A stretch of DNA of 64,000 nucleotides from Trichosphaerium sp. ATCC 40318 (GCA_038496445.1 JALMLS010000005.1:62001-126000); one strand, 5' to 3'. Counted from the first letter of the stretch, positions 1 to 13,011 are shown. The notes: generated by a model not told the origin, from the sequence alone. A program made the numbers and translations.

Positions 1-69
1 ACACCTGGCACACAGTTAATTTCTAACCCAAACAATGCAAAAAATGTGTTTAAACAACTTAGGACAGGT

Positions 70-1189
70 ACTATTTTTTTTATTTTCGCTCCGGATATTT
101 TCGGATTTTGACGGATATCGCCTACTTTACACGTTTTTTTCCAGATACTCTGTTCACTGTTGTCATGTGACCAAGATCCTACAGGTGGGTACCTAATGTG
201 ACGTACAATACAAATTGCTTATGCATTCAGTGACATACAAACAGCTTTGAGAAACTTGCACTCTTCCATGAAACAGCACCTTGAAGATGGTACGAATGAG
301 TACCAATTGAGGTGCTCAACACAACTTCTTTATTGTTATGGCATGAACATTAGCTCATCTTAGTTTGGGTACACTCCCTTTCAGAAACAGAGGGGCATTA
401 TGTACTGTTCACAGCCTGTACATGCTCCATCTAAAAAAGGTATCCTTCCGCAATTGTAAATTGCTACCTTTGTATTCAGAATCATTGAAACAACACAATC
501 AGCACAGACTGCCACAAAGAGAATATACAGATACCAGAGGTGTAATAATCCCCTCAACAAGATTAATTCAAACGACAAACCATTGGAGGAATGCAACGAA
601 TCTGTAAGTACAAAGCAATTGCCAATTGTCAAATTTTTTTATCTGTTTTGTAATTTCAGTATGCAATTTTCACGGCATGGACATGTTTACTTTTTACATA
701 TTAATTCCTATGATTGCTTTTGGCGTACAATTAGCAATTGTTCCGTAAACTGACACATTGCAAGTGTCACTTGACACTTGGTGTCAACAATTGTCAATTG
801 CATAAACAGGGAGATAAGTACACTTCCTCCTGTTCCTACGAGCCATAAAACAAGTGTGCTCAAAGAATGTGGAAACAAATGAGCATTAAAAACATTGTAC
901 AGCTCCTTCAATCTACACCACCAAAGGTACATGCTTCAATTTTCAAGTACCAAGTTTCTCTAAGAAGGCAATTTCCAGTTGCCCAACCTCATTGACATCA
1001 ATGCCATTAGGTACAGCTTTGACACTAAGCAAGGTGAGTGCACCATATTGCCAGCAGCTTTCACCAAACAAGGAAAAAACACCAATTGCCCTTAGTATAA
1101 TTCATCTCGTTATCCGGAAAAACAAGGAAAATTCCGACACACAACCGTCAAAAGCCGAAAATATCCGGAGCAAAAATAAAAAAAATAGT
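70..1189. repeat. Inverted-repeat-bounded segment (MITE-like)
   Basis: A 45-nt arm at 70-114 is repeated in inverted orientation at 1145-1189 with only two mismatches that I can see. The shared core reads CTCCGGATATTTTCGG with a T-run beside it. Outside the arms a short GGACA match persists, and inside them similarity fades through another 40-50 nt. The roughly 1 kb between the arms has no convincing gene: the short frames there lack domain features and overlap on both strands. CAATTG words recur in it. The structure fits a non-autonomous DNA transposon or MITE, but I could not identify a clean target-site duplication. It could also be a local inverted duplication. Confidence 0.5.
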
Positions 1190-1637
1190 GCATGTCCATA
1201 CTTAGTGATAGCGTCAAGACAAATAGAGTACACAAACAGACAAGAGCTTTAATCATTGCGAAACTGCAGTTTTCTGGAACAAATATCGAAAATGTTGCAA
1301 CAACTCTGTAGTAGTTTTGTAGTTTGTAATAACTCATAAGTCACGTCTGCGGTTTTAACGTTAAAGCATACCAAACTTGCATTTTTTGTCAACTACCAAA
1401 AAACTCATGTTATTTATTGCTTCCTAAGTCAATTAGAGTTGATGTGTTACCTATTCGGACTAGTAATTCATTGTCGGGCAAAAGATGGAACTTTGTACGA
1501 AATGCGATTTAAAGGGGTAGAACTCCACGAACTGCCTTGTAAATACGCTACATCTCCTTTACTACGCGCAAATACGTATCTGAGGCCGTTTCTTTTGGCT
1601 TTTTGATTAATTTTTATTTGTTCTCTTTTTCTTTAAA
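1190..1637. other. Gene-free stretch
   Basis: I see no coding exon here. It lies between the inverted-repeat segment and the stop codon of the minus-strand membrane-protein gene, and probably contains that gene's 3' UTR. Confidence 0.5.
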
Positions 1638-2900
1638 TTACACCTTACGCAGTAGCTCTCGTGTTCTTGATAAGATTGCTACGTGTGCGTCTTCATTATT
1701 TTCCCACAAAGTCACAGCGAAATATACAAATGCTGTGATCCAACATATAAGCCCAATGACAATATACGACAAAAGGTAACCAGCACAAGCTTTCCCAATG
1801 GGCCTTTTGAAAAAAAATCAAAACAAAAAAAAAAACTATTATCTTGACGTTTCTCTACAATAGGCCTCTGGTATCCTTAAACGTACCTTGGAGCGTTATA
1901 CCGTTGGAGTATTGTACCGCTTCTTGCTTGTGTTGTCCCTAATAATTATATTAGACATGAGGGATGGCTTTTTGAGTAAAATATGTCAAGTGCTTACCAG
2001 CTGCTAATCGTCTTCTTTGAGACATTCGCCCTTGCCACCGCATTATAGCATAAAATGTAATACCGCAAAAAAGAGTGGCTATCAAGTTTGTAGATATGCT
2101 CTCTTCTTCAGCTGCTCAAACACGTGTTAGCACGTGGACAAAAGGTGAAAAAGTTTGTTTTTTGTAATTTTGAAAAAGCGTACAAGCAAGATCAGATGCA
2201 ATATGTGCTGTGATAATGTCCTCCAGAGATATTTCGTCATCGTCCTTTGTAATTATCAAAACGTCTTGTACGTCAATAGGCTTAATATCTGCTATGGTCC
2301 AATCCTATTTAGAGGTTAATTACATGACGTGGCAATCGAGAATTCTCAAACAACGTTTTTTTTTTGCAACGTTTTTTTCAGGCATTTTTTGTTGTGGCGT
2401 ACTCTACGTTTTTTGGTATCTACTGTAATACGTGCTGCTACTTCTGCGTATAAAAGCGGTTGTAGAAATGTTACAACTGAGTTTTTAATTCTTTCTGTAT
2501 CACCATCCGTATCCGCGTGTAACGTAACGTATGCACTTGCATCTAGATATACGGCGTATTCAATGTCATCATTATTGGTGTAGTTCTACAAAACAAAGTA
2601 AGTGACCATCTAGCTGTTTGTCTTGTATGGGCGGATGGGTTTTTACCTTCACACGTAGCGTTATGAAATTATCTTGGTTGAAATCATCTACACTGATAAT
2701 TGTAATATCCTACGCGCGTCAGACGTATACAGAGATGTTTAACGTACAATAACTTCAATATCATTATTATTGCGTCTCTTTTCGCTCTGTACACCCTATA
2801 TCGTTGTAAGAATGATAAATATGGAGCGTCATACGTAGCAGTGAACCAAACAAACAATTGCAACAAATAGCGCTAAATACTGTCCTAGCGTCGCTGTCAT
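1638..2900 (-). CDS. Unrecognised secretory-pathway membrane protein
   Basis: Eight short exons on the minus strand join with consistent phases. The start at 2900 opens with a signal peptide (MTATLGQYLALFVAIVCLVHC). Exons that can be placed are 2835-2900, 2748-2795, 2647-2709, 2403-2585 and 2184-2304, followed by three more down to the stop at 1638-1640. The N-terminal two thirds is acidic and looks lumenal (for example NNNDIEVI and YAVYLDASAYVTLH). A hydrophobic stretch LIATLFCGITFYAI lies after residue about 165. A longer one, YIVIGLICWITAFVYFAVTLW, lies near the C terminus and is followed by a short basic tail. Total length is about 250 residues. I do not recognise the family. The signal peptide plus one or two transmembrane segments suggest an ER, endosomal or surface protein. 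Confidence 0.6.
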
Positions 2901-3097
2901 ATTTAATATGCCAATGCAACGCGTAGGAGACTAATTAGGGCAATTACCACGTATTTGGTCAATCGTACAGCAAATAAAAAAATAAAAGTCAACCGTCAGT
3001 CTTGATTTATTGCTCATAAAGATCGGTCATTCTTCGATTAGTTGCATTTTTTGTTTTATTAACGTAGATATTGAAATGGGTTATCAAGAGAAACAAT

Positions 3098-4517
3098 TTA
3101 TTGGGAAAAATACTCCTTGACATTGGCATCAAAGTATTTATCGAAACAGTTCGAATAGTAATCGCCTGCAACAATTTTATTAGGCCAAAAGGACAGCTAT
3201 TTCTTTGCCAAAACCACGTGACAGACTTTTTTTTTGTTAAACTTACCGTGAGGACATGTTGTTGTGAATTTGTGCAATCTACCTGTTTCACTTAGATTCC
3301 TAAGACCAATCCAATCTTCCTTCCAAATTGGCAGAGTTTCAAGCGCTACAACTTCTTTATCTTGCTTAGGAGCATACTCGCCCCACCAACCAGTTTCTAA
3401 ATATGCCAAGTAAGTACAACAGCCAAATATTTATCAGTATTACCTTTTGGTATGAGCACTTCATCAACCAGAGAATAGCTCATTACAAGATTTTTTAAGC
3501 CTAAAATTCTGTTCTTGTAGGCACTGTTTTTTACTACTTGATTATCTATCTGGGCCAATATAGGGTTAGCTTTAATATATCCAGGTAAATTAAAAGGGTC
3601 TATTCCAGACGTGTTAGTGAGGACTTACGACTTTAGCTGTATTTTTTTCGAAAGCAGAAACGCGTACCTTTCCAGTATGCTGGAAACGATAGAGTGTCTT
3701 GGACAATCTCATCGTAAACACAACAATCAGCAATAGCTTCTAGTATAGTGTCTAAATAGAAACCCACATTAGATCAGTTGACAAGGATTTTTACTTACTT
3801 AAAGTAGAGTTATCCAATTTCGGAACACCATACTAAAAGTAGTCAGTAAAAAAAAACAAAACCAGAAAAATTCAAACGTACTTGACCTCCTTGAGGAGAT
3901 ACCCATAAAATCAAATTATTGACAGTTACCTCTTCACACCTAAAAGTAAACGTGACTGAGAAATCGTACAAAAAAGGCGAAAAGTAAAAGTAATTTTTTT
4001 TTCCAACTCACTGTTCGGCAAATGCGCGTGCTATTACACCGCCTTGGCTCATCCCCATAAGGTTTATTGCTTGCCCGTTAATGGTTGGGTCTGATTTAAC
4101 AGCGTCACAAAGTTCTTTTATCTGTGATGAGAGGCTGGCTAGTGGTCGAGTTAATTTTCCTTTCTGGACTTTTCTAGGCCTACTTACAAAAGATCGATGT
4201 TTCGCCTCCATTGCCTATAATCGGTGCGAGAACCTAATATTGTCAATGTTTGCTGTATTTTCGCTCTACAAGTGTAATTGTACGTAAATGCCTTTGTAAG
4301 TTTCTTCTAGGACTTCTTTGACGTGTGCCATGGTACCATTGGATGCCCCTAAGCGCTTTTAGTAATGTAGCTCGCGAATGCGTTTGTACCAATCCCATGC
4401 ATCAAAACAGCTGGCCTAGGACGCGTGTCAAGCGAAAAGTACAATTTTAACAAGTAATCACCTGTAACAAGAAGCTAGCGCAGCCGTAAAAAGAACAATA
4501 AGCCCTATCCGTAACAT
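3098..4517 (-). CDS. PPT1: Palmitoyl-protein thioesterase (PPT1-like)
   Basis: Lysosomal thioesterases of this family remove palmitate from cysteines of proteins during their degradation. The start at 4517 gives a signal peptide (MLRIGLIVLFTAALAS). After an intron come the family's N-terminal block PAVLMHGIGASNGTM and then GMSQGGVIARAF, which holds the nucleophile serine in the G-x-S-x-G elbow. The C-terminal part has the conserved block EDWIGLRNL followed by CPHGDYYSNC, which supplies the expected catalytic histidine. Splice phases agree across at least eight introns. One of them contains CACGTGG. The assembled protein is roughly 290 residues, close to the animal enzyme. It lies downstream of the MoaA gene on the same strand with about 200 bp between them, but the two are not functionally linked. 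Identification is strong; exact exon edges are approximate. Confidence 0.88.
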
Positions 4518-4715
4518 AACAAAGTAGAGCTGTACACAAGCGAATTGATGGTTGAAAGTGGACTTAATAGCTGATCGTTAAGACACGCCATTTGACACTT
4601 AATTTTTAGACTAGTTGGGCGGTTGTTATAATGATGACTTACAAAGCGCCACAAACGAAGTTAGAGAGAGGAGTATGAATGGGCACTAAGTTTTTTTGCA
4701 TTTATTTTTAATTGG

Positions 4716-6388
4716 TTATCCACCAATGAGAATCATTGGCCTATTTTTTCTCTTGTTCTTATCTATACTATACATGCCGGCGTGACTTGCACGCTTTCGT
4801 CCAACAGCTGTAAAATCAATCGTCAATAATGTAACAATAACAAGAACGAAATGATTCGTACCCATGTCAATCAGTTTATGTAACTCTTCATCTGTTGCAC
4901 CTTCTCGTATTTTATCACGTAGTGATACTTCTGAGGCCCCAAACAAACAAACCTTGAAGCTATAAGTAAAATAATGAAGTGGAAGTAGACTAATCACACC
5001 TTCAAAGAACCATCAGCCATTAGTCTAAGTCTGTTACATGTTGCACAAAAGTGATTTGACATTGATGTGATAAACCCAACTTTTCCTTTAAACCCAGGAA
5101 CACCATAACTCTTTGCTGTGTGATTATTCTCGTCCTGATGTCTCTCAAGAGGGAAACTTTTCCTTATAATATCTATCATTTCTGTGTATGGCATAAAACG
5201 TTTGTCTGTCCAGCAGTTTCCATCAAAAGGCATAAATTCTATGAACCTCACATCAAGCTAAACAAGTCTTTGTAAGTTTAACCATCCGCTAATAATCGAC
5301 AGTACTGAGTGTTCCTTCGTCCATGCTACAAAATCTACTAATTCATCGTCATTTACACCACGTTGTACAACAACATTAAGTTTGACAGGATCAAAACCAA
5401 GCTCCAATGCTAAATTTATAGATTTTATTACTTTGTCAAACCCCTAACCATAGTGTCAATACTTAAAAGATTACAACTTAATAAAGGATTAACGTACATT
5501 CCGCAAGGTGAGTTCAGGAAACTTCTTTGGTTGTAGTGTATCAAGAGAAATATTTAGAACATTTAATCCCGATTTGTACCTAGACGTCACAATTATAAAT
5601 CAAAAATTGTCGAATATAAACGTGATCATACAACATAGGTAATTTCCTCGGTAGTGCTATACCATTTGTTGTCATGCCAAGCGTTTTAATGCCTGGTATG
5701 GAACCAAGAGACTCAACTATTTCTAAAATATCTTTTCGTACCTGTACCGCTGTTGTGAGCTAAATGGTCGAACAAACGAGCGGTTGAATTTAAATAATAT
5801 AGCTGTTTTTCACAAACTCGAAAAATTAGCGTACAGTTGGCTCCCCGCCTGTCAGGCGTATTTTATCGACTCCGTTCGCAGCGAAAATACGTGCTATACG
5901 CTCAATTTCGCCATTAGTTAACATTTTATCTTTTGGTTGTAATGGCACTCTAATAACAATGTTGACACTTGACATACGCTTGATAAGTACCCTTCTTCTG
6001 GCATACAATAAGTACATCTCAAATTGCATTTCTCTGTTAAAGAAATGCGTAGGTAGTTATGAAATCGCCCAAATGTATCTGTTAAAGCGCTTCCTGGCAT
6101 TCTGGCGCGTTTCTAACACTACTTAGTTTCAATTAGCTTCAACAAACATACAGCAGGCATCTCCATATCCGTGGGTGGTTGCCAGTTACTGTGGTCCTGT
6201 CGTGCGGAGGTTGTGGCGGAGGCGGCCGTACAACGAAATCTGGGGTTGCGTTTTACGCTAACAGGCGATCTCTGACGCGTGTTAAAGGGTAGATCCTCTT
6301 TAAAAACGTACAGAACATTCACGCGAAAAAAAGACATATCCAGCATTCCCTGAGCGTGCCAACATTGCGAAAGACAAACAACAGACAA
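4716..6388 (-). CDS. MOCS1A: GTP 3',8-cyclase, molybdenum cofactor biosynthesis (MoaA/MOCS1A/CNX2)
   Basis: This radical-SAM enzyme makes 3',8-cyclo-dihydro-GTP, the first step of molybdopterin synthesis, normally in mitochondria. The radical-SAM cysteines appear in [15 protein letters not shown] (CxxxCxxC). The SAM-binding region follows in [13 protein letters not shown]. The second Fe-S cluster motif [20 protein letters not shown] fits CX2CX13C. The protein ends in RPMILIGG, the terminal Gly-Gly dipeptide this family needs for catalysis; the stop codon is at 4716-4718. The N-terminal exon encodes about 65 residues rich in Arg, Ser and Thr before [10 protein letters not shown], which suits a mitochondrial presequence. 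The start is ambiguous: in-frame ATGs occur near 6388, 6346 and 6337. There is no fused MoaC (MOCS1B) domain, and no MoaC gene lies in the window. Confidence 0.9.
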
Positions 6389-6795
6389 GTTAAGTTCGCA
6401 ATATATGAATTCGCTCGTTTTGTTCTTTCACTAAATACCTTGTACTCAGTTTATCTTGACACTCACCACCCGCGCACAATCGAATGGTGTTTTTGACTTC
6501 TGTTTGAGCCTTTTATGGCAATAACGCTACTTAATGGGATGAAACCTTCTCAACAATCTGAGTACATTTCCTTTTTTGCTTGAAAGACTTTTCCTACGAC
6601 TTAAGTAGACACTCACTACACAGTTCTTGTTGATTGGGGCTTGTTTTAATGCTTTTTTACGAGTTTAAACAGAGCATTTTAAATCACTTTTGAAGTCAGT
6701 AATAAATGAAGAACATGCACGTGATACTTTTCATTTCTTCTTTAAAAGCACTCGAAAACTTAGATTCAACAACATCTGAATAAAATCGTGATTTA
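6389..6795. other. Gap covered by MoaA 5' end and BAR-gene 3' end
   Basis: About 400 bp separates the MoaA start region from the stop codon of the BAR-domain gene. I see no supportable exon or RNA gene in it. Confidence 0.4.
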
Positions 6796-8297
6796 TTAGC
6801 AAATATCAAAGTCTTCATCAGGCGCGATCTTAGCATCCGGAATCTCCGAAAACACTTCCAAGATATCTTCAAGTAATGCAGTATCATTAAGATTTTGTGA
6901 TTCTTCTTTTCCAGAAGGCAGATCAAAAGGAGTTGAGAATGTCACTTTTTTGTCTTCTTTTGGTGATGTCAAAGAAGGATCATCGCTCTTTTGTTTACTC
7001 CTAGATGGTAACGGAGGCGGTGGTAGGTTCTTTGTTGTGCGTGACGGAACAGGAGGAGGAGATTTTTTAGCCCTAACAGGTACAACACCAAACGCCTTTT
7101 TGGGCTTTGCTGGTGCAACGGGTTTCTTTGTTTCTATTGGCGCTTTTGGGAGTGTCTTTTCTTTGCTCGTCGTTGTTGGTGCTTTCTTTTCTGAAATTAG
7201 TGTTGTTTGTGTTTGTTCTTTACTAGGCTTCACGCTTGTCCATGCGCTGTCATTCGCTGTATCACTTGGTTCAGGTTTGGCACTTAAAGTCCGAGTTGGG
7301 ACTACTGCTGGTGTGGAATCTTTGGCTAAATACGCTTCGAGACTTCGCTTGTGGTACGTAGTTTGAAGAGCAATAAACTAACTTTGGATTAGGCAATCTA
7401 TACTACTCTAATTTTGACGCGCACCATGGCACAAATGCCCTCTATTTGGCTATCTTTAACTTCGCTGACAGATAATAAAGCTGTTGACACATTTATTTGG
7501 GCCAAAGTGTATGCAGTTTTTGCTTCTTCATAACGATCTTCGAACTATCAAATATTTAGTTAATTCTCTTTTTTTCAATAAACTGTGATAATACCAAGTG
7601 ATGCCTGGGGTTCTGTTCAGTTGATTTTTCGAATTGTTTCCGTTTTTGTTCCATATCAGCAACAGCAAAGTCATATTTATCAACTACATTCTAGCACACG
7701 TCAGTGAGGTTAGGAACAGTTCACTAACAATACTCACTTTTTTAATATCGTTTAGTTGCTCTACAATTCCATAAACCTCGTCTTGTAAACATGTCATCTT
7801 TGCTTCAAAATCTGACCTAGCATTACTCCTTCTGGATACCTGTGATGTTATTGTTAACTACCAAACAAGAAAATACGTCACGTGAACCGATACCTTGAGT
7901 TGATTGGCCGAAACATTCACTAGAAACGAAGAAGATGTCGAAGAAACATCGCTTTCAGTTACTTCAACTGCTGAAGCCATTTGTAGCTATTTACTGTCAA
8001 CACGTGATGTGAAAGAAACAATCTAAAGTACCATAACGTCTGAAACGTTCATCGCCGCTTCAGTGGTTGCATTAATAGCCTTTTCGTATTTGTTTAAACT
8101 CAAAATAACAGTAAGCCTCTTTATCAAGAGAAAAAACTACAAAGAGGGTAGAATTACCTCTTTAGTAGCGCTGTCATCTGTTTACGATGATCTTGGAACA
8201 TTGCGCGCATTCTGTCAAGCGGTTCGTTAACAGGCGCATTTTTTACAACACGTGACGAAGAACCACCACTGAACCACTTGGCGCTTTTCTTTAACAT
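6796..8297 (-). CDS. BAR-domain adaptor with proline-rich C-terminal tail
   Basis: BAR proteins form curved dimers that bind membranes during endocytosis and tubulation. The start chosen at 8297 (MLKKSAKWFSGG) leads into FQDHRKQMTALLKRLNKYE, a typical BAR helix 1. After phase-0 introns follow the helix 2-3 blocks FEAKMTCLQDEVYGIVEQL, DKYDFAVADMEQKRKQFE and YEEAKTAYTLAQINVSTALL. The last exon (6796 to about 7300) is low-complexity and basic, with PPPVPSR and LPPPPLPSR motifs that are plausible SH3 ligands, then an acidic end DEDFDIC. No SH3 domain is visible in this gene, unlike amphiphysins. Introns near 7990 and 7870 both contain CACGTG. The BAR assignment rests on heptad pattern and layout, not on a full family match. 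Confidence 0.65.
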
Positions 8298-8910
8298 ATG
8301 TCTCGCTTTCTGTACAAAAAGGAATAAAGTTGAAACGCAACGAAATTTTGGAATTGGATCGAAGTTTTGGGCAACGTTTGGAGCTTTACATAGGATCTGA
8401 AGGGCCATCTTGGCGGATGACTATCGTTTCTACAGGCTTCACATTGATTTGTGGTTAAAAGCAGCGTGAACCATGTAGAAACAGCCAATAAGCGCTGAAA
8501 CACTAGCATTGGGCGTTGGATCTACTTTGATGAGTCAGTACAGGCTTGACAGTGTATAATAAAAGGCGGGTAAAGAAACGATTTATCAGAAACCTTCAAG
8601 TTATCACACTGGCGATGGTTGCCACTAGTAAGCAAAACACCTCCATATTAAATTCGGCTTTTTGTTTGTCATCATTTAAAAAGAAAAAGCTTTGCAATCG
8701 CTACTTTAACTAATACGTACGCTTTCTCTGTATAACTACGACTGTATGTGCACGATGGCGAAGACTTATTCCTTTGTCAAGCAGTGTGATGCCATCCAAG
8801 CAACGTAGATAGTTTGCAGTACGTTATGCACGCGTTGTTAGTTTGCTGGCAAGAGAAATAAATGAGTTTAAGGCCATGTACGCTTTTTAAGTAGTGTTTT
8901 GTCAAAAGCG
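8298..8910. other. Divergent intergenic region
   Basis: About 600 bp lies between the BAR gene start (minus) and the helical-repeat gene start (plus). A minus-strand open frame at 8291-8509 begins with a hydrophobic stretch (MLVFQRLLAVSTWF), but I cannot link it to anything. The region probably holds both promoters. Confidence 0.4.
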
Positions 8911-11900
8911 ATGGCAGAACAGCCACAAGTGGGCGAAGCGCTACTGCGCTTTAATGTGGAGGCTAAAATGGAGAAAAGAAGATCTGTATTCGTCTTTACC
9001 GATCCAACAGTACACGATAAGAAAAAGAAATTTCTAAAACAACTGGTCTAATCAAAAAAGTAGCTTTACAATGTCACTATCACCTCTACTACATCTGTAG
9101 TATGGACTGTGGGCTTGAGATATTCTTCTTTATACAGATTCTTTACACACGTGCGTATACTACTGCCCACGTGATTAAAAAATGAGTTATGTACTAGGTG
9201 AGCGACAAAGTTGATGAAAACTTCAAACTACCTCCTAACACGCGTATGGTACGCTTCAGGGAAGAAGCAGCCAATCAACGCGCTTTTATTATCGAATCCT
9301 TCTTGAATTACCTTTCTCGAACTTATCCTGAATTGCTACTACAATTTGAAGAGCTTCTCATCTCGAAACATCCTGTGTACGACTTGTAGAACATGCTTTC
9401 TTTTTTAGTGCATATTTTTATTTGTTGTTCGTTATTCTTACCTTTTACAGTAGTGTTGTTGGAGATACTGTAACAGCGCCTACGTTTGTACAAAGATTTA
9501 AAAATATTGCAGATATGCTACAGAAAGAGATAGACAAGAAAGATATCGTCAGTATTGCGCTTAATATAAAATTCTTAGCAGACTTGCTTCACGAACAAAA
9601 TTATACAGGTCTGAGTCTTCTTGTTGTTCTATAGGCTTACTCGAGTATAGAAATCGCAGCTAGACTATACGTTGCCTGTTATAAATTATCTATAGAAGAT
9701 GACACGCTCACTCATCAATACGCCTCAGGTATTCCAAATCACTTTCTGCTTTTTTACTTAAAACACACACAGAACTAATGGAAAAATATAAATCTCTCGA
9801 AAGCGAATGTATATATCGCCTTCAAGAAATAGGAGAACAATTTAATACAATAACAGATGTTGCCGAAGTACACATATACTGCATGAGATGAAATAAGTTA
9901 TTCTTATTTTTACTAGAAAAAAGCGATTGCCTTGTCACCTGAGAGACGATCAAAGGTCATGAACGTAGTACGTTCAGTTGCTGCTCAAAAGATTGAAAAT
10001 GGTGATATCCCATTACCGATCGTACGGGCATCTAGAATACGATACAAGAATATAATGAGCCAGGTAGCCTTATAAACAATTGTGATGTTGTAAAGTAATG
10101 AGGTTATTTGACTTTTTATTAGATAATATCGAGCGCAGTGTTGCGTGCACCGTGCCCTTTTGCACTAGTTTGTTTGGCCCATAATGACTCAGTACGTGTA
10201 TATTAAAATGGCAATGAGAAGTGATAGTTTCGTTAAGGTTGAACACTTGTATGCACCTTTCAAGATCGTTATACTCATCCCTGCAATTTCAAACTCAGTC
10301 TTAAAGGCACGTTGACACCATCTTTAAAGTACCTAACCTTCTTTTTCAGTTCTTTTCAGAAATCACTGAGTTGTTGCAGTTGGTTTTTGCAAGTTTTGGG
10401 GAAACATTTGTACCTATATTTGGTATGAATGTGCAACGGTACATCAAACAAAAAAAAAGATTGTTCATGGATTCTTCTAACAATGTGATAGACCGTCGCC
10501 TTGTGTATCTGGTGTTAGACTGATGGATAGTTATAAGAATAAATTATTTACACCGTCAACACTAGCTTCACATGTACTTGATATCACGTGTAACGGAGCG
10601 ATTGAAAGGTAACAAAACATTCATGTTTTGAGCCAATTTATCTAAGTGTTGTGTAGAAACGAATTTTATTACACAGACTTGTTTTACGGGAGTAAGGACT
10701 TGATACACGAGTATAAATCTATCCTACAAAATTGTTTGAGTAAACCAGGTACAGGAACCAATGTATTAGTGAGACTAATGGTTCTTCAAAAACAAGTTAC
10801 TTCAACTCAGAGGATTTGCACTTTTACTTGGTGTGAAAGACATACACTTGTACTTCAAGACTTGGCAGTTATTTTATGGAATTGCTGGGTACCTTTAATC
10901 ACAGAAACACAATCAGGTTTATCAGTATATCATCACTTATGGCGTGATATTGACTTAATGGTACATGCCACACAGATTGCTTTTTTGTACACTAACCACG
11001 TGTTTAGATTACAAACATTGCGCTATTTTATGGTGTCCATCTGAGGTACTACTAGCTAAGCCTATGCAACTACTTCTTAGCTTATTTGATATACAGTGAC
11101 TTTGAGGAAAAGATACTTGCACTTGCAAGTCATCAACACATAAGTGTTGAGAATGCATCGTACAGTTTTTTTTTTGTTTGTTTATCAGCGTCTAACTTAG
11201 AAATACAGTTATATTCTCAAGGTATTCTCGGGTTACGTGAATGTTATAGCTAATCTAAATTTATGGTATGAGGTAAAACAAGACTTACAGACTACTTACC
11301 TGCATTGGTAATTAAAATATATTTAGGAACATTGTGACATGTTATTTTATAAGGCAAGTTCTCACTGTGGTGACACGTGCAAAAAAACCTTACAATCCTA
11401 CTATGTTATATTTTTCATTCCGTTACATAGTGGATACTCAAAACTGGTGTAGTACTTTGTATTAATTGAATAGGAGTTGTCTTTTTTTGAGTATTGTTTG
11501 ACGATTCTAATTTTTTAGTACAGCTTCCAAGAAATTTTGATGAAGAAGGTGCAAGACTTATTGCAGATGAGGCTTATGTCGAGGCAATATCACATATCGC
11601 TGCGCTTAGACATGGTTTGTTATCAAAGATGAAAAGTTTTGTAGATGGACATGGTACTATCAACGTGTTCAGCAAAGATAGGTAAAACCTCACATACAAT
11701 ACTCCGTAAAAGTGCACAGAAACGGCCTTCAGAGTCACCTTGATTAAAGCTTTTCTAATCTATTTCCAACATTGTAGCATTGAGATATCAGATGATTTAA
11801 GACATGCTTTGGGTAATCTATATTGTGGTAATGCTGAAGAAACAGGAAGTATTATACAGGAAGTCGTAACCCAAATGACAAGAAAAAATAAATCAATGGC

Positions 11901-12842
11901 GAGATTTCTTGTTGTACACGTGGTGCGCATAGATACAAGTCTAAAAATGTTCATATCACTAAATTTAATAGCAACTTACATGCAGATCTTACAAAGCAGC
12001 TCATGGAGAGACAAAACGACTCTTAGAGGATAGCAAAGAAGCAGCAGATAGAAGGCATTGAAGCTTTTGATTTTTTCTATTGAATTAACTTGCTTTTTGC
12101 TTTTTCAGTCGGACGCCAAGCGCCACTGCAGATGTTGTAAAAGCTCTTGTATTTCATGGCATGGCACTATTAGGTTTGAGTAAATATAAAGAAGCTGTAG
12201 ACGTATTCACAGAAGCTGTGGAATGTTCAAGTACAATTAACTTTGCAAAATGTTCCTCTTGCTAATACTCTATTACAGCGTCTGTTTATTGCTCCCTTGC
12301 AACTCTACCAAAAGTTTATCTTGGATATGGTACCTTTTAAATTAAACTTGTGTATCTAACTGTCACCTGTAGCTCACATAAAAGCCGAAAACATTCCAGC
12401 AGGGATAGGTACGCATTGACTTCAATATGGTCACGTGATTATTTTCGCTAACCCAGCATGATAACCCTTTAATTGTTTTGAAATAGCATTGTTGGAGGAA
12501 AGTATAGAAGCCATAGAGCACTACATTGGTAAGAACATAAAAAGAGTTGCTGAAAACTTATTTTTACCTATCAAGGTATACATTGTCTGGAGCGGTTCAT
12601 AGCGATGTCTTACTTATGTATTGGTTTAAAGAAACAAGGATCACCTTATAGTTCAAAGATACTCATGAAATTGCTTGATTTGAAAGGTAACTCCATTAGT
12701 GTAAAAGGTTGTAATAGTTAACTGTCTCAATTTAGTTATTCTTTTTGGTAGCGAGACTATCTACCCGTTTGTGGATGATTTGTTTATTGAGAGTGAAATG
12801 CCTCTCACTACTTTATTGGGTGTAAACTTGTACGGTCAGTGA
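8911..12842 (+). CDS. Large helical-repeat/TPR-like protein (possibly two genes)
   Basis: Multiple plus-strand exons encode helix-rich protein. The first runs from 8911 (MAEQPQVGEALLRFNVEAK) and joins at about 9047 to an exon starting at 9198. Further recognisable blocks include FVQRFKNIADMLQKEID (about 9490), ALSPERRSKVMNVVRSV (about 9935), LRGFALLLGVKDIHLYF (about 10810) and FEEKILALASHQHISVEN (about 11100). The second half (11510 onward) includes LPRNFDEEGARLIADEA. It also contains a TPR-like run, ALLGLSKYKEAVDVFTEA, and then LEESIEAIEHYIGIHCLERF. The stop codon is at 12840-12842. I could not carry splice phases cleanly through 11040-11500, so two adjacent genes are possible. It resembles HEAT/TPR scaffold proteins such as large adaptor or Integrator-type subunits, but I cannot name a family. 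Confidence 0.5.
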
Positions 12843-13011
12843 TGGTTTTTTTTACCTTAACAATAAACTAATATGACAAATTACATTGCTTCTTTATTGT
12901 TTTATTCTGTAGTATATTGACCTACACTGTGGGCCTAACTAACCTATATGTTGGTTTTTACTTTATCATGACATATACTTTAGCAAAGGAGTAATGTATT
13001 AAAAAATAGCC

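Noticed and set aside
365-1337. Overlapping small frames on both strands within the inverted-repeat segment
   Set aside because: No signal peptide, domain or splice-consistent extension; likely chance.
6950-7366. 138-codon plus-strand frame, Gly/Val-rich
   Set aside because: It is the antisense of the proline-rich tail of the BAR-domain gene; Pro codons read as Gly on the other strand.
8911-12842. Assignment of the helical-repeat gene to AP-5 zeta or an Integrator subunit
   Set aside because: Only general helix patterns and a W-rich segment were suggestive; no diagnostic block could be matched.
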